Source of the DNA: Polytrichum commune
Taxonomy: Eukaryota > Streptophyta > Polytrichopsida > Polytrichales > Polytrichaceae
Assembly: GCA_950295325.1 (NCBI GenBank)
Contig: CATNTY010000018.1
Coordinates: forward strand, 1 to 30,836
Reading direction: 5' to 3'
DNA length: 30,836 nt
The notes beneath the pieces were generated by a model, which was given only the letters and a program-made list of their open reading frames with translations, was not told where the DNA came from and did not search any database. This document shows positions 8,035 through 16,821 of this stretch, one piece after another. The translations under genes were made by a program, and so were the position numbers. The number at the start of each line of letters is the position of its first letter. The first letter of the stretch is position 1.

Positions 8035-8467
8035 GCATTGCTCCGAATCTTTTGTGGAACTCTTGCTTAGTCACAATGAACAATTCGCAAGGAGGGTTAA
8101 GTTGTGACAGGATACCATACGAGGTGTATCCCAGTTGTCGGTTCATCCATCGGGCGGCTTTGTTATCGACAGGGGTGTAGCCTCTCATACAAAGACAATC
8201 TGTCTCGTTGAAACCGAAAGACATCATCTTTCTAGCTCTATCGATGGCTTCACGGCCCCTAGACTTGAAGAAGATGTGAGCTTCATACAAACCTTGGGGA
8301 CCGTTGTCAGCCTTGTGGAGGATACCTACATTACCGAGGTCGTCAACAAAGGCGAGGTTGCCTTCTCTGTCGATCCATTCCTGCAAGTCTCCATCACCAG
8401 CCATGCCTCGATACTTGTCGATGGCTTCATCTATGACCGCGAAGTCTTTTGTACGTTCTACAGACAT
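8027..8467 (-). CDS. GNAT-like acetyltransferase-fold virion-cluster protein (146 aa)
   Basis: The C-terminal half has the layout of the GNAT fold: a strand of the form GLYEAHIFF, a helix with GREAIDRARKM, then NKAARWMNRQLGYTSYG, which resembles the conserved GNAT helix and 'GF/GY' ending. Similar short GNAT-like proteins occur among internal virion genes of T7- and P22-like podoviruses, where enzyme activity is unproven. Both ends overlap neighbours (TAATG at 8465-8469; 8 bp at 8027-8034), so it is part of the tightly coupled virion operon. Acetyl-CoA binding cannot be confirmed from the sequence. Confidence 0.68.
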   Translation of the reverse strand: MSVERTKDFAVIDEAIDKYRGMAGDGDLQEWIDREGNLAFVDDLGNVGILHKADNGPQGLYEAHIFFKSRGREAIDRARKMMSFGFNETDCLCMRGYTPVDNKAARWMNRQLGYTSYGILSQLNPPCELFIVTKQEFHKRFGAMHE

Positions 8468-10122
8468 TAGCCAGACCCTACAGCAAAGTAACAGAGCATG
8501 TCGTAATCACCATAGGTGTGGCTTACAGTTCCTGAAAAGACTTGATCGCCTGTTGGGCTTACTTCAATGAGAAGACCCCTGTGGTTATTACTACCTGTGT
8601 CGGTGAATTGATAAGAGTAAAGAGGTGTCCCACTCGTCAAGACAAAATCACCGGCGCTGTCATGCTCAAGGAAAAGACCGTAGTAGACTCCTCCAGATTG
8701 CATCTTGTTCGCCATGACTTCCCAGTTCGCTCCTCCTGAGTCTTCGACTAGAGGAACCGTCTTGAAAGAGAACACAGTCGCCGTACTATCGAACTCGTAG
8801 AGGATGCCGTTATAAGTATCGCCTACGCTTAAGGTAGCGCCGGTATCACCAGCTTGGACTTTTCGAATAGCCATCCAACCCAACTGATACTGTTCTCCCA
8901 AAAGATATGCATACTGGTTACCGAAGGCGCTGCCGTCAACCATCTGCCATCCGAAAGGAGGATAGATTGCGTTACCTCCTGCACCGGTTAACATCATGAC
9001 CATGACGTTACCAACTGTCGGGGTGGTAGGAAGAGTCAAGTTCAAAGTTCCACCAGCGGTGGCACGACCTGTTACACGTTGGATCAAGGCTGGAGGCTTA
9101 CCTCCTGAACCTGCAGACTCTTCTCCGTAAATAGTAATCTTGCTTCCTGCAAGAAACATTCCGCCGCTTCCGGGAGTAAACGTCACGTCGGTAACAACAG
9201 AAGTATTAAACCACATACCACCGACATAAAGAGAGTAGTCGTCACCTACGTTAGCTATACTGTTTCCAAGACTTTGCAGAGATTTATATCTGTCGTTTTG
9301 GTCGTAGTCAAAAACAGTACAATCAAAACTCCCAAACATATCAGGATTAGAACCTACACCCGGTGCCCAAACTGTTGGGAAATTAGGACGAGTGGCATCC
9401 CAGGTATAGGCGCTACCTCCGTTAGAAAGACCATTCAAATTTCGGGTATAGTTAGCTCCTGTATCACCATTGAAAGTCATGCAACAGTCATCTCTTGTGC
9501 TGCCGCTATTTGTTTTTACTGACCCTTTGATAATCAGGTTTCTGTACCCGGCAGGAATAGCCGGAAAGTCAATCGTCGACTGAGACGTAGTTAGAATCTT
9601 TTCAAATAGTTTGGTGTATGAACCTCCACCACCCCCGCCTCCGGCAGAGATAGTCACGACGGCTTCACCAGCACTAGGAGTGCTAACCGTACCACCAGAG
9701 AACTTAATGGTGTTGACGTTAATGACAGTAGTCGTCCCGTCTTCGACGGTAAGAGCTGCCGCCCCATCTGCCGCCAGAGTGATACGACCGTAGGCGTCGA
9801 CAGTGATGTTAGCTCCTGTGTACGAACCTGCCGTGACACCAGTCTCTGTAAGACCGATGCTAATAGGGGCGTCGGAGAGAAGGCCACTACTCGGAGTAAT
9901 GCTTACACCGTCTACTCCGACAAACTCTGAATTCTGCAACGCCGTGATCTGGGCTTGAAAACCTGAGATGTCGTTTGTATTACTTGTGATCTGACCGGAA
10001 TGGTTGAGGATGTAACGCATGAAATAATCAGAGGCGTTACCCTGTTGGTCTACAATAGGAAACCTCTGCTGAAGAGGTTGGATAGGTGTTACCGGCGTGG
10101 CTGCATTATTTGCCTGAGCCAT
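8467..10122 (-). CDS. Tail fibre / receptor-binding protein (551 aa)
   Basis: The N-terminus (residues about 1-70) contains a likely virion-attachment region with YFMRYILNHSGQI and a short helix. The next part has the GSYTGANITVDAYGRITLA motif common in trimeric tail-fibre shafts. A run of seven Gly (about residue 167) acts as a hinge before two beta-rich distal domains of about 170 and 200 residues, rich in Gly, Thr, Tyr and Trp, with no obvious enzyme motif. The distal half probably binds the host surface. It lies immediately after the neck genes and overlaps the upstream gene by 17 bp. The attachment/shaft/hinge/tip layout supports the call. Confidence 0.75.
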   Translation of the reverse strand: MAQANNAATPVTPIQPLQQRFPIVDQQGNASDYFMRYILNHSGQITSNTNDISGFQAQITALQNSEFVGVDGVSITPSSGLLSDAPISIGLTETGVTAGSYTGANITVDAYGRITLAADGAAALTVEDGTTTVINVNTIKFSGGTVSTPSAGEAVVTISAGGGGGGGSYTKLFEKILTTSQSTIDFPAIPAGYRNLIIKGSVKTNSGSTRDDCCMTFNGDTGANYTRNLNGLSNGGSAYTWDATRPNFPTVWAPGVGSNPDMFGSFDCTVFDYDQNDRYKSLQSLGNSIANVGDDYSLYVGGMWFNTSVVTDVTFTPGSGGMFLAGSKITIYGEESAGSGGKPPALIQRVTGRATAGGTLNLTLPTTPTVGNVMVMMLTGAGGNAIYPPFGWQMVDGSAFGNQYAYLLGEQYQLGWMAIRKVQAGDTGATLSVGDTYNGILYEFDSTATVFSFKTVPLVEDSGGANWEVMANKMQSGGVYYGLFLEHDSAGDFVLTSGTPLYSYQFTDTGSNNHRGLLIEVSPTGDQVFSGTVSHTYGDYDMLCYFAVGSG

Positions 10123-10900
10123 CGAGCATCTCCATACTATCGATACGTTTGAGTGCGCCGTAGTCTACAGTCTTGAAGATACGACCAGGAGCTTTCATTG
10201 CTCCGAGTGAGCGCCAGTACAAACGGGCGTCGATGTCTCCGGGAGTGATATTAATCGTGCCGCAGTCTTGGTAGGTCTGGCCTCTGTCGTCTGAAACGTA
10301 AAGGTCCACACCATCGATGGCCGTATCCGTCTGTTCACCAATGCTGGCTTGGATTTGTACACCGTAACACGGCATTTTCTTATAGCCCCTGAAGGGGAGT
10401 TGACCGTAAACCTCTCTACGGAAAGGAATAGGTACGGCAGAACCGTAGACCGGACTATCGTCCTGATCTTGAAACGGGTTGAGGAAGTAGATACTGCCGT
10501 TACCGTCGTCACCAGCAAGGACGTTAGAGCCATAAGTATAGGCCCAACTTTCCCCGCCATGCCAGTTCTGTCCGTTGTAGGCATTCCAGACATCGAGGTC
10601 TCCACTCGACCACGTATACCATTGCTGGGTATGGTCGTCATAGATCAATGTCTCCTGAGTACCAAGACGGAGGACGTAATAGTTATGGCCGTCGAGAGTA
10701 AAGGTCCATGCCCGTACAGAGGGATCGGTGCTGCTGCCTCGGGCGATGGCGTATACGTTAAGCTGAGACGAGATAATCAAAGGCTGAGGTTGGATCACGG
10801 CTTCGATTTGAAGTTGACTTGCCTCTAGATGTTGTGAAGGAAAAGCCGCAACAGCAAGGATTTGTTCCTGTGAGGCGTCAATCGTTACTGCTGCTGCCAT
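10106..10900 (-). CDS. Neck / packaged-DNA stabilisation protein, C-terminal-half-like (P22 gp10-like part)
   Basis: The protein has 264 residues. After a hydrophilic start, the segment from about residue 65 (AWTFTLDGHNYYVLRLGTQETLIYDDHTQQWYTWSS) resembles the later propeller blades of phage stabilisation proteins. GDDGNGSIYFLNP, the DLYVSDDRGQTY strand, WRSLGAMKAPGRIFKTVDYG and RIDSMEML complete a pattern usually seen at the C-terminus of single-chain gp10-like proteins. The N-terminal-like part is the separate gene at 11974-13275, with a lectin-like gene between. It should sit at the neck below the portal. The family call is recalled from patterns, so moderate. Confidence 0.62.
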   Translation of the reverse strand: MAAAVTIDASQEQILAVAAFPSQHLEASQLQIEAVIQPQPLIISSQLNVYAIARGSSTDPSVRAWTFTLDGHNYYVLRLGTQETLIYDDHTQQWYTWSSGDLDVWNAYNGQNWHGGESWAYTYGSNVLAGDDGNGSIYFLNPFQDQDDSPVYGSAVPIPFRREVYGQLPFRGYKKMPCYGVQIQASIGEQTDTAIDGVDLYVSDDRGQTYQDCGTINITPGDIDARLYWRSLGAMKAPGRIFKTVDYGALKRIDSMEMLDGSGK

Positions 10901-11964
10901 TACACTGTCCTGTTGATTTCAATATTAAGGTTGTTGACGGCGATAGGAGTAAAAGGTTCTCCAGTTGCAGGGTCGAGTTCGACTACGTCATACTGATAGT
11001 TGAAAGAAGTAGAAAGAGTATGAGCCGTACCTGTATGGGTACTAGAACCCGACACGATGTCGACCTGATACTCTGCGTCACCTCCGTCAGACTTAGATAC
11101 TCTCTGTAGGGAAACAATACCTCTGACACCAACGATGTTAGAAGGGAGAGGACTTATGCCACAAACAGCGGGAGCAGGAATAGGTGAAGCACCTGCCGTG
11201 ATGTAACTCGTAGAATCCGCAGGAGGTTCTCCGCCGATAGTCTCGTTAACTGTCGTACCACCAGTGATACTCCAACCGTTGGAGACGTCGCTATCTAGGG
11301 CCAATCTGTAAACAGTGCAAGGACCGATAGAGCCTACGGTGTTGTTAACCGTTCCACTCTTGTCGTACATGACAAAGTCTTTGATGTAGGCAGAACCTGC
11401 ATAGGCGTTACCGTAACTAGTAATACTATACATCATGTTATAGATCAAGGTACTAGGAGCTGCAGTAAACGAATACGTAAGGACCTGGACACCTTCTACA
11501 TAGACCGTGATATTACCCAAGGCGTAGTCTAGCATCGCCTCGATGTGCCACCAAGAGTTGTAGGTGATGACCGGGATAGTGGTAGTAGCTACCTGAGTTC
11601 CGAGCTGTTGTCCGAAGTCAAAAGAGTTCTGATAGATTGAGATAGCGCCGTTGATTTCTACGACGACACAATATAGACCTTGGTTGCCACCATCTGTCCA
11701 AGCGATAGGCATCCTCTGACCACCACCAGAAGAGTTCCAGCGGAGAGCGACACCGAAGGCATTGACAGGAGTAGGTACGATAGAACCCTGAAACTGCAAC
11801 CCCGTACCAGACGAAAGGTTCCAACAGACTCCGCCCGATACCAGAGGATCGGCAACGACGCCGCCGCTATCAAGACGAGTGTATGGAAGACCGTTGGCCA
11901 TGAGAGTGGCGCTACCACTACCGGTTCCATAGCTACCGAAATTATCCGCCCATTGAATTGACAT
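10900..11964 (-). CDS. Concanavalin A/LamG-like virion protein (354 aa), possible carbohydrate-binding neck or tail decoration
   Basis: The first 205 residues have the alternating-strand pattern of a concanavalin A-like lectin/LamG jelly roll. They include NAFGVALRWNS, INGAISIYQNS, NSWWHIEAMLDYALGNITVYVEGVQVLTY and GSAYIKDFVMYD. The remainder is a beta-rich module with Thr, Val and Gly. Such proteins bind host polysaccharide or decorate virions. The gene separates two halves of what is usually one neck protein, suggesting insertion. The start at 11964 is close to the preceding stop (9 nt gap), and its stop overlaps the next start (TAATG). Confidence 0.6.
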   Translation of the reverse strand: MSIQWADNFGSYGTGSGSATLMANGLPYTRLDSGGVVADPLVSGGVCWNLSSGTGLQFQGSIVPTPVNAFGVALRWNSSGGGQRMPIAWTDGGNQGLYCVVVEINGAISIYQNSFDFGQQLGTQVATTTIPVITYNSWWHIEAMLDYALGNITVYVEGVQVLTYSFTAAPSTLIYNMMYSITSYGNAYAGSAYIKDFVMYDKSGTVNNTVGSIGPCTVYRLALDSDVSNGWSITGGTTVNETIGGEPPADSTSYITAGASPIPAPAVCGISPLPSNIVGVRGIVSLQRVSKSDGGDAEYQVDIVSGSSTHTGTAHTLSTSFNYQYDVVELDPATGEPFTPIAVNNLNIEINRTV

Positions 11965-11973
11965 ACTTAGTCC

Positions 11974-13275
11974 TTATAGAGTAGGGACAAAGCCCTGACG
12001 TTGTAGAGCCAATCGGATGCGTTCTTCGATGGCAGGAGTTGAGATGCGGTTCTGACCGGACTTGATCTGGAAGACTGCTCCGTCTTCATCTACTATGATG
12101 AGAGAGTCCTTTACCTGTACGGCAGTATCTGGCCAACATCCCCTGTCGTAGAGAATACCTTGATACCGTTCCATCGGAGTAGCAAAGACACCGGTGGTAA
12201 TCCAAGGTTCTGTAGTCGACTGACCCATAAGCCAGAACATATCACCGAAGACTAGGCACTGTGTGATACCGTCAGGGGCTCGTTCAGCCGTGGCGTAATC
12301 GAGAGGATCGATGGTGTTCTCACCGGGGTTGATCCAGTAGAACCTGCCCATGATATCGGCAGTCTGTACAGGGACGGTAATGATATAGCCGTTGATGTAA
12401 GCAACTGAGATGCTGCCGTTGTCGTCAGGGACTTGGACCTGTCTCAACTCTTCTGTACCACCACCGGTCATAGTAGCCCCGTTAAGCCACGAGATGTTAG
12501 CTCCGGTTACGACCGTTGTAGCCACTGCGTCACCTGTAGCACCGAAGGTGTTATACTGTACGAAGAGATCAGTGGTGTCAGAGTTGTATGCAGTACAAGT
12601 CGGGTTCGCCTGGAGGGCGGTGGAGTAATCCGTACCGGCAGTTCCAGACGCATTGATGGCATAAAAAAGTTCGGTGAGGCTTTCGCCACTTGTCAGACCA
12701 AGTTGTACCAACCAAGGGTTAGCACTAGTCCCGTCAGGACTACCTGCATCCACTGAACCGCTCGTCCACTGGTAATAGGTGCTGTCGATCTTTACTGTAT
12801 AACCAGAGGCAATCAAACCGGTGGCGTTAAGATCAGCAGTCGCTTGGGCGTTGTCGGTATAAAACCAGAGGAGACCGCCGTCGGCGATGTACAAGAAATC
12901 AGGAGTGCTTCCTAGAGGAGCCGTTGCCGCCATAGAGACGGCGTCGGTAATCGTCTGACTGATCTGACCGATGGAATGGAATGTCCCGTCAGTCTTCAGC
13001 CGCCAAAGGAATAGACCAGAGACGACGAACATATCAGAGTTGAACGTACCTTCACAGGTGTACACCCTACGGATAGGTCCAGTCCCGATCTCTACAAATT
13101 TCTGAAGACCTGGACGGGCGATGAAAGAAGTCTTGTTGTCGTTGAGGGCAGGGTTTTCTTCCATGAACCTGTTGCGTACGTAGGCACTTGGCGAGTCTGC
13201 CACGGTCCTATAATAGTCACCGGTTACAAAAGGAATGTCTACCACCAGGGAATACCTCTCTGAAAACTGCCCCAT
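11974..13275 (-). CDS. Packaged-DNA stabilisation / neck protein, P22 gp10-like (433 aa)
   Basis: The opening (VDIPFVTGDYYRTVADSPSA, then VRNRFMEENP and a RPGL motif) is characteristic of phage stabilisation proteins that plug or extend the portal after packaging. Beta-propeller-like blades follow, including YINGYIITVP, RFYWINPGEN, CLVFGDMFWLMGQSTTEPW, and a final blade with DSLIIVDEDGAVFQI. It ends at RISTPAIEERIRLALQRQG, where homologues remembered as single chains continue into further blades. Those missing blades look like the gene at 10106-10900. It begins 37 bp inside the upstream gp4-like gene. Confidence 0.78.
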   Translation of the reverse strand: MGQFSERYSLVVDIPFVTGDYYRTVADSPSAYVRNRFMEENPALNDNKTSFIARPGLQKFVEIGTGPIRRVYTCEGTFNSDMFVVSGLFLWRLKTDGTFHSIGQISQTITDAVSMAATAPLGSTPDFLYIADGGLLWFYTDNAQATADLNATGLIASGYTVKIDSTYYQWTSGSVDAGSPDGTSANPWLVQLGLTSGESLTELFYAINASGTAGTDYSTALQANPTCTAYNSDTTDLFVQYNTFGATGDAVATTVVTGANISWLNGATMTGGGTEELRQVQVPDDNGSISVAYINGYIITVPVQTADIMGRFYWINPGENTIDPLDYATAERAPDGITQCLVFGDMFWLMGQSTTEPWITTGVFATPMERYQGILYDRGCWPDTAVQVKDSLIIVDEDGAVFQIKSGQNRISTPAIEERIRLALQRQGFVPTL

Positions 13276-14003
13276 GTGTAGGCGTCGAAGTTACGATAAG
13301 CCTTATTGGAAGGCAGACGTTGAAGACCGATCTCGACAGGGACCTGAGTGATCTGGGCGTACCGAGAATAGAACTGGCCCTTCAACCTTTTGAATCTCTG
13401 TACGGACTCGGTAGCCATCGTGATGCCGTTACGGACATTGATACGATCTGCCAATCCGATGATGAGAAACTCGTCGAACTCTTCCGGGAAAGGAGAGCCG
13501 TCTGACATCTCCAAGTCGTTGACCTGTTCCCAGTTGGCGAGGTCGGCACGGTAGAAGAAAACTTGGTTGTAGTTGTTAGTCGAGAGAGTGATTGAAGGGT
13601 TGCCTTGGATATTCCGTCCGTTACCCATCACCGTAAGAGGATAAGTTTGGAAATTACCAGAAACATCTACAAACGCCATCCTCGTGCCGTCGTTAGGCTG
13701 AGGAGGCATATTGACCGTCTCGGCACCTTCTAGGTTACAGAGAAGTCGGGTGTTGATAGGAACAAAGGTATTCATGATGTCGTTGTAGTACAGAGGAATG
13801 ATACCTACTGTCTCGACGTTATTCAAACCGAAAGGGATGTTGATTAGGTTCTCACCCATCTCAGCTCCCCAGAGGGAATCAATGAACCTGTTAAGAAGTA
13901 CGAGGGCTTCGTTCTGCTCAGCAGTCGTAGGCGTACCACCCAGTCCCGTAAGGTTACTCTCACGGTAGGCATCATTGATGATAGTCGTTACTGGAGTGCC
14001 CAT
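13239..14003 (-). CDS. Packaged-DNA stabilisation protein, P22 gp4-like head-to-tail adaptor (254 aa)
   Basis: The start is placed at the ATG at 14003 (MGTPVTTIINDAYRESNLTG). The longer frame from 14096 adds a stretch that reads as off-frame sequence of the upstream gene. The N-terminal helix pattern INDAYRESN..., TTAEQNEALVLLNRFIDSL, then YNDIMNTF and the FEEFDEFLIIGLADRINVRNG region fit the P22 gp4/adaptor family that binds the portal ring after packaging. It ends with RAYRNFDAY-like aromatic residues and GIPWW. Its 3' end overlaps the gp10-like start by 37 bp. Its order after coat and before gp10 is as in P22. Confidence 0.75.
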   Translation of the reverse strand: MGTPVTTIINDAYRESNLTGLGGTPTTAEQNEALVLLNRFIDSLWGAEMGENLINIPFGLNNVETVGIIPLYYNDIMNTFVPINTRLLCNLEGAETVNMPPQPNDGTRMAFVDVSGNFQTYPLTVMGNGRNIQGNPSITLSTNNYNQVFFYRADLANWEQVNDLEMSDGSPFPEEFDEFLIIGLADRINVRNGITMATESVQRFKRLKGQFYSRYAQITQVPVEIGLQRLPSNKAYRNFDAYTWGSFQRGIPWW

Positions 14004-14011
14004 GATAATCC

Positions 14012-14290
14012 TTAACCTACTGCGAGAACGCCAGATGCTCCGCCTGAAGCTACAAGGGTGTAGCCACCTTGGGTAATGAACGGCAGGGTGTACCAAGTGC
14101 CCGCCACTACTTCAAAGTTCGTGAAGATAGTGAGAGGTTCCGATACCGCCTGTACGACGTTATTATTCGAGAGAGTGATGGTGCCGTCAGTAATGGCTAG
14201 GAAGCCTCCGATGGCGTTGGCGGTTTTACTCGTGACCGTGGCATTCACGCCTACAGGAACAGGAGTGTACCGAAGAGTTACGTGACCCAT
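14012..14290 (-). CDS. Small beta-rich protein, possible head decoration protein (92 aa)
   Basis: The start is assigned to the ATG at 14290 (MGHVTLRYTPVPVG), because a terminator-like hairpin lies between it and the coat gene and an AAAAGG sequence lies about 8 nt upstream. The frame to 14413 would read through the end of the coat gene. The protein is beta-strand-like with many Thr, Val and Gly, no Cys and few charges. Small proteins of this kind directly after the coat gene are often capsid decoration or cement proteins; no family is recognised, so the role is inferred. Confidence 0.65.
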   Translation of the reverse strand: MGHVTLRYTPVPVGVNATVTSKTANAIGGFLAITDGTITLSNNNVVQAVSEPLTIFTNFEVVAGTWYTLPFITQGGYTLVASGGASGVLAVG

Positions 14291-14311
14291 GTCATACCTT
14301 TTAAAAGAGAA

Positions 14312-14344
14312 GGCCCAGCCATGTACAAGACAGAGGACTGGGCC
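14312..14344 (-). terminator. Terminator-like hairpin after the coat protein gene
   Basis: GGCCCAG (14312-14318) and CTGGGCC (14338-14344) form a 7-bp GC-rich stem. Read on the minus strand it is followed by TTCTCTTTT. It lies 31 nt past the coat stop, so it probably trims or partly ends transcription, giving coat and upstream genes more mRNA than neck and tail genes. The 19-nt loop and imperfect U-tract suggest partial termination. Confidence 0.65.
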
Positions 14345-14375
14345 ATATTTACTAACCGGCTTTCGCCAGAAAGTC

Positions 14376-15677
14376 TTAGTTGCCGTTGACGCGGATGATC
14401 CGACGACGGTCACGAATGTTAGCCGTCAAGGCGACATCGAAACGGACGTCATGTTCACCGGTCTGGAAGTTCGACCACTGCCACATACGGACAGAAATCG
14501 GAACCTTCGTCAGCGACTTCATCAGCGCCTTACCAACCGCAGGCATCGTCAGCGGGACGGTGTTGACTACGACAGCCGACTTCTGCATGTACACACGGGC
14601 ACGATAGTTCGTGGACGGCGCACCCTGGAAGGTTACGGCAGCGGCAGCAGGCGGGATAATCGAGACAGTACCGTTGGCGGTATTGACAGTCGAAGTACCC
14701 GAGCCGTCGTTCGTACCAGGAACGATGATCGCAGGGAAGATCGTCAGCGTGGCAACGCCCGAACCGTTTGCAGTCGCGGCATTGATTACCGTGAATTCCT
14801 GCAGCCAGTCGTTAGGAGCCTGGGCACGGTTGTCCCAACCATAGACACCAGCGATGTTGAAGGTTTCACCTGCAGCAATCGTGGCACCATCAGCGACAGT
14901 GACCTGGAACGACTGGGTCATATAGAGACCAGGGCCAGGGCTGACGGCGACGTCGGCGTAGTTGACGTTCTGGGCACCAGCGGTGACCGTACCAGCAGTC
15001 GCAGAGCGAGTACCAGTCGTCAGGATCGGGAGCTGCTGCGAGAACATCACAGGAGTGCCATCGATCTCACCGGTGAATCCCTTACGGAAAGCGCCGTCGA
15101 CGAGGTCGTCAGACTTCAAGGTCAGGATGTACGAGCCGAGAGTTTCACGGTCTTTGTACGTCAGGATCGAACGAAGGTCTTCATCACCGGCACCAACTTC
15201 CTTCAGGCGGGTATAGGCCTGTGCGTAGTCATCCCAAGTGTTGATACCGTTGGCGGGATTGCCCAGCCACTGGTTGCTTGCGAGGACGGCAGTCTTGAGG
15301 ATGTAGGCATCGATCTGTTCTGCCAGGTTCGTGGCGGCATTCTTGAGAGCTTCACTTTCACGAGCGGCACCAATCGACTGGATTTTGACGAAGTCACCCC
15401 AGCCCATGCTCGAACCAAAGGTGCCGTTGACAGTGAACTGTTCGGAACCAAAGGCAGTCGACTGTACACCAGCGGTGAGATCGGCGACGCCGTTGACCGT
15501 ATGGGTTACGGTGTAGCGAGGACCGACCTGTTCGGTGACAGTCAGTTTGTTACGGTCATCCATCTCCCCGTCGAACTGCTTGAACGTGACGGCATCAGCC
15601 GAGACGAGGTTGTTCTGGAAGGTGGCAGCGAAGGCATTCAGCACAAGCTTGGCTTGATCGACTGAAACAGTAGGCAT
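14376..15677 (-). CDS. Major capsid (coat) protein, P22 gp5-like HK97 fold
   Basis: The 433-residue length matches P22-type coat proteins (about 430). N-terminal features are an opening helix (QAKLVLNAFAATFQNNLVSAD), RYTVTHTVNGVADLTAGV and FTVNGTFGSSMGWGDFVK, as in the P22_CoatProtein family. LAEQIDAYILKTAV is the likely long spine helix. The central insertion domain is Thr/Gly-rich beta structure, and the C-terminus is basic (RDRRRIIRVNGN). About 415 copies would form the capsid shell with the scaffold upstream. The start at 15677 has AAGGA 9 nt upstream. Codon choice is GC-richer than in neighbouring genes, consistent with high expression. Confidence 0.88.
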   Translation of the reverse strand: MPTVSVDQAKLVLNAFAATFQNNLVSADAVTFKQFDGEMDDRNKLTVTEQVGPRYTVTHTVNGVADLTAGVQSTAFGSEQFTVNGTFGSSMGWGDFVKIQSIGAARESEALKNAATNLAEQIDAYILKTAVLASNQWLGNPANGINTWDDYAQAYTRLKEVGAGDEDLRSILTYKDRETLGSYILTLKSDDLVDGAFRKGFTGEIDGTPVMFSQQLPILTTGTRSATAGTVTAGAQNVNYADVAVSPGPGLYMTQSFQVTVADGATIAAGETFNIAGVYGWDNRAQAPNDWLQEFTVINAATANGSGVATLTIFPAIIVPGTNDGSGTSTVNTANGTVSIIPPAAAAVTFQGAPSTNYRARVYMQKSAVVVNTVPLTMPAVGKALMKSLTKVPISVRMWQWSNFQTGEHDVRFDVALTANIRDRRRIIRVNGN

Positions 15678-15689
15678 TAGTTAAGGTCC

Positions 15690-16688
15690 TTATTTTCGCT
15701 TCCTAGTGGCGAAGAATGCAGCACTGAAAGCATCTAGATCATCAGTATCGCCTTTGACCTCACCACCAACTGCTACACCGCGAGCGGTACTAGGAGCAGG
15801 TTTAGGGGCCGCAGACACGCGGGGTTTAGGTTGTTCTTCACCCTTGGCAAATCGGGCCTCAAGCCGACCAAGAGCAATAGCAGCACCGAGAGGACCTTTG
15901 CTGACAATCGCCTGTGCTTCATCGAGATGATTAGCAAGGTGATATAGAACTTCTGGACCGGCATCCAAACCCATAATTGTCTGAGCCAAAAACTCGCCGT
16001 AGTCGGGAGCAATGTTCGAGAACGTACCAACGAGTTCTTGACCTTTGGCACGGAAATCAGGGATTGTCTTCTCCGTCTCAGCGATCTTATTCTGCCAGGT
16101 CGTATTGAGCTGGGTGAGATGATCCTGAGCAACCTTCTGTGCAGCGGCCTGTGCGGCTTCTGCTTCCCGTTCCTTGGTGACCTTGTCGATTGTAAATACA
16201 GTCAAGTCGGCGATATAGGTGGGATCGAATTCACCGAGAGGATACTTCAGCGAGCCGTCTTCATTCACGGCAGTCGGCGAAGGCCCTTCGTTGTTTTCTA
16301 CTGGCTTGGGAGTTTCAGCTTTCGGCAGACGTGCTTCGAGTTCGGCAAGTCGAGTCTGGAGAGCGAGCTTATCGGCACGTTCTGCTTCGACCTGACGTTC
16401 AGCTTCACGCTGCTTTGCAGTCAGTTCATTGATGCGCTCTTGAGCAGTCTTCTTCTTCGGCTGCGGGGCCGGTTCAGGTTCCTGATCTTCGAGGTCTGGG
16501 TCTTGGGCGTCGGCATCATCGACGGCGTCAGCGGTATCTTCATGTGTATCTTCAGGGACATCGTCCTGGTCGTCATGATCTAGAGCAGGTTCTTCTGCAG
16601 CTTCTGCAGGCTTGGCCGAGCCAAACATAAGAGAGGAGAATGCATCGAGGTCATCTGTGTCTGGAGCGACGAAGGTATTGTCAGTCAT
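15690..16688 (-). CDS. Capsid scaffolding protein (332 aa)
   Basis: The protein is strongly acidic at the N-terminus (residues 35-75 mostly Asp and Glu). It has a long predicted coiled coil from about 80 to 125 (KKTAQERINELTAKQREAERQVEAERADKLALQ), and a helical middle. It ends with a basic RKRK tail of the kind that contacts coat subunits in P22 scaffold. It lies between portal and coat genes, the standard place. A nine-residue motif, DTDDLDAFS, occurs at residues 10-18 and again at 314-322, next to hydrophobic residues in each case. The protein would direct procapsid assembly and leave before maturation. Confidence 0.85.
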   Translation of the reverse strand: MTDNTFVAPDTDDLDAFSSLMFGSAKPAEAAEEPALDHDDQDDVPEDTHEDTADAVDDADAQDPDLEDQEPEPAPQPKKKTAQERINELTAKQREAERQVEAERADKLALQTRLAELEARLPKAETPKPVENNEGPSPTAVNEDGSLKYPLGEFDPTYIADLTVFTIDKVTKEREAEAAQAAAQKVAQDHLTQLNTTWQNKIAETEKTIPDFRAKGQELVGTFSNIAPDYGEFLAQTIMGLDAGPEVLYHLANHLDEAQAIVSKGPLGAAIALGRLEARFAKGEEQPKPRVSAAPKPAPSTARGVAVGGEVKGDTDDLDAFSAAFFATRKRK

Positions 16689-16745
16689 ACTGATTGCGGT
16701 TCCTTAACCGATAGCCACTGTTTGCGTACGATCTAAGAGGGTGGC

Positions 16746-16781
16746 GGGTCCCCTTAGGTACGGATAAAGAATTAGGGACCC
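16746..16781 (-). terminator. Hairpin between portal and scaffold genes (partial terminator or processing site)
   Basis: GGGTCCC (16746-16752) pairs with GGGACCC (16775-16781), with further pairing outside. It lies in the 133-bp gap between the portal stop and the scaffold start. Only a weak T-rich stretch follows on the minus strand, so it may be an mRNA processing or stabilising stem at the 5' end of the scaffold-coat message instead of a true terminator. Confidence 0.5.
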
Positions 16782-16821
16782 TCCGGTATTGCGCTTCAGA
16801 GAGAGGCGTGGAGGGTCAAGT

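Noticed and set aside
14289-15665. A 458-codon open frame antisense to the coat gene
   Set aside because: It is the mirror of a GC-richer, biased coat gene that leaves few antisense stops. The Arg/Thr/Asp/Gly-rich product has no family features and the sense protein is a clear coat.
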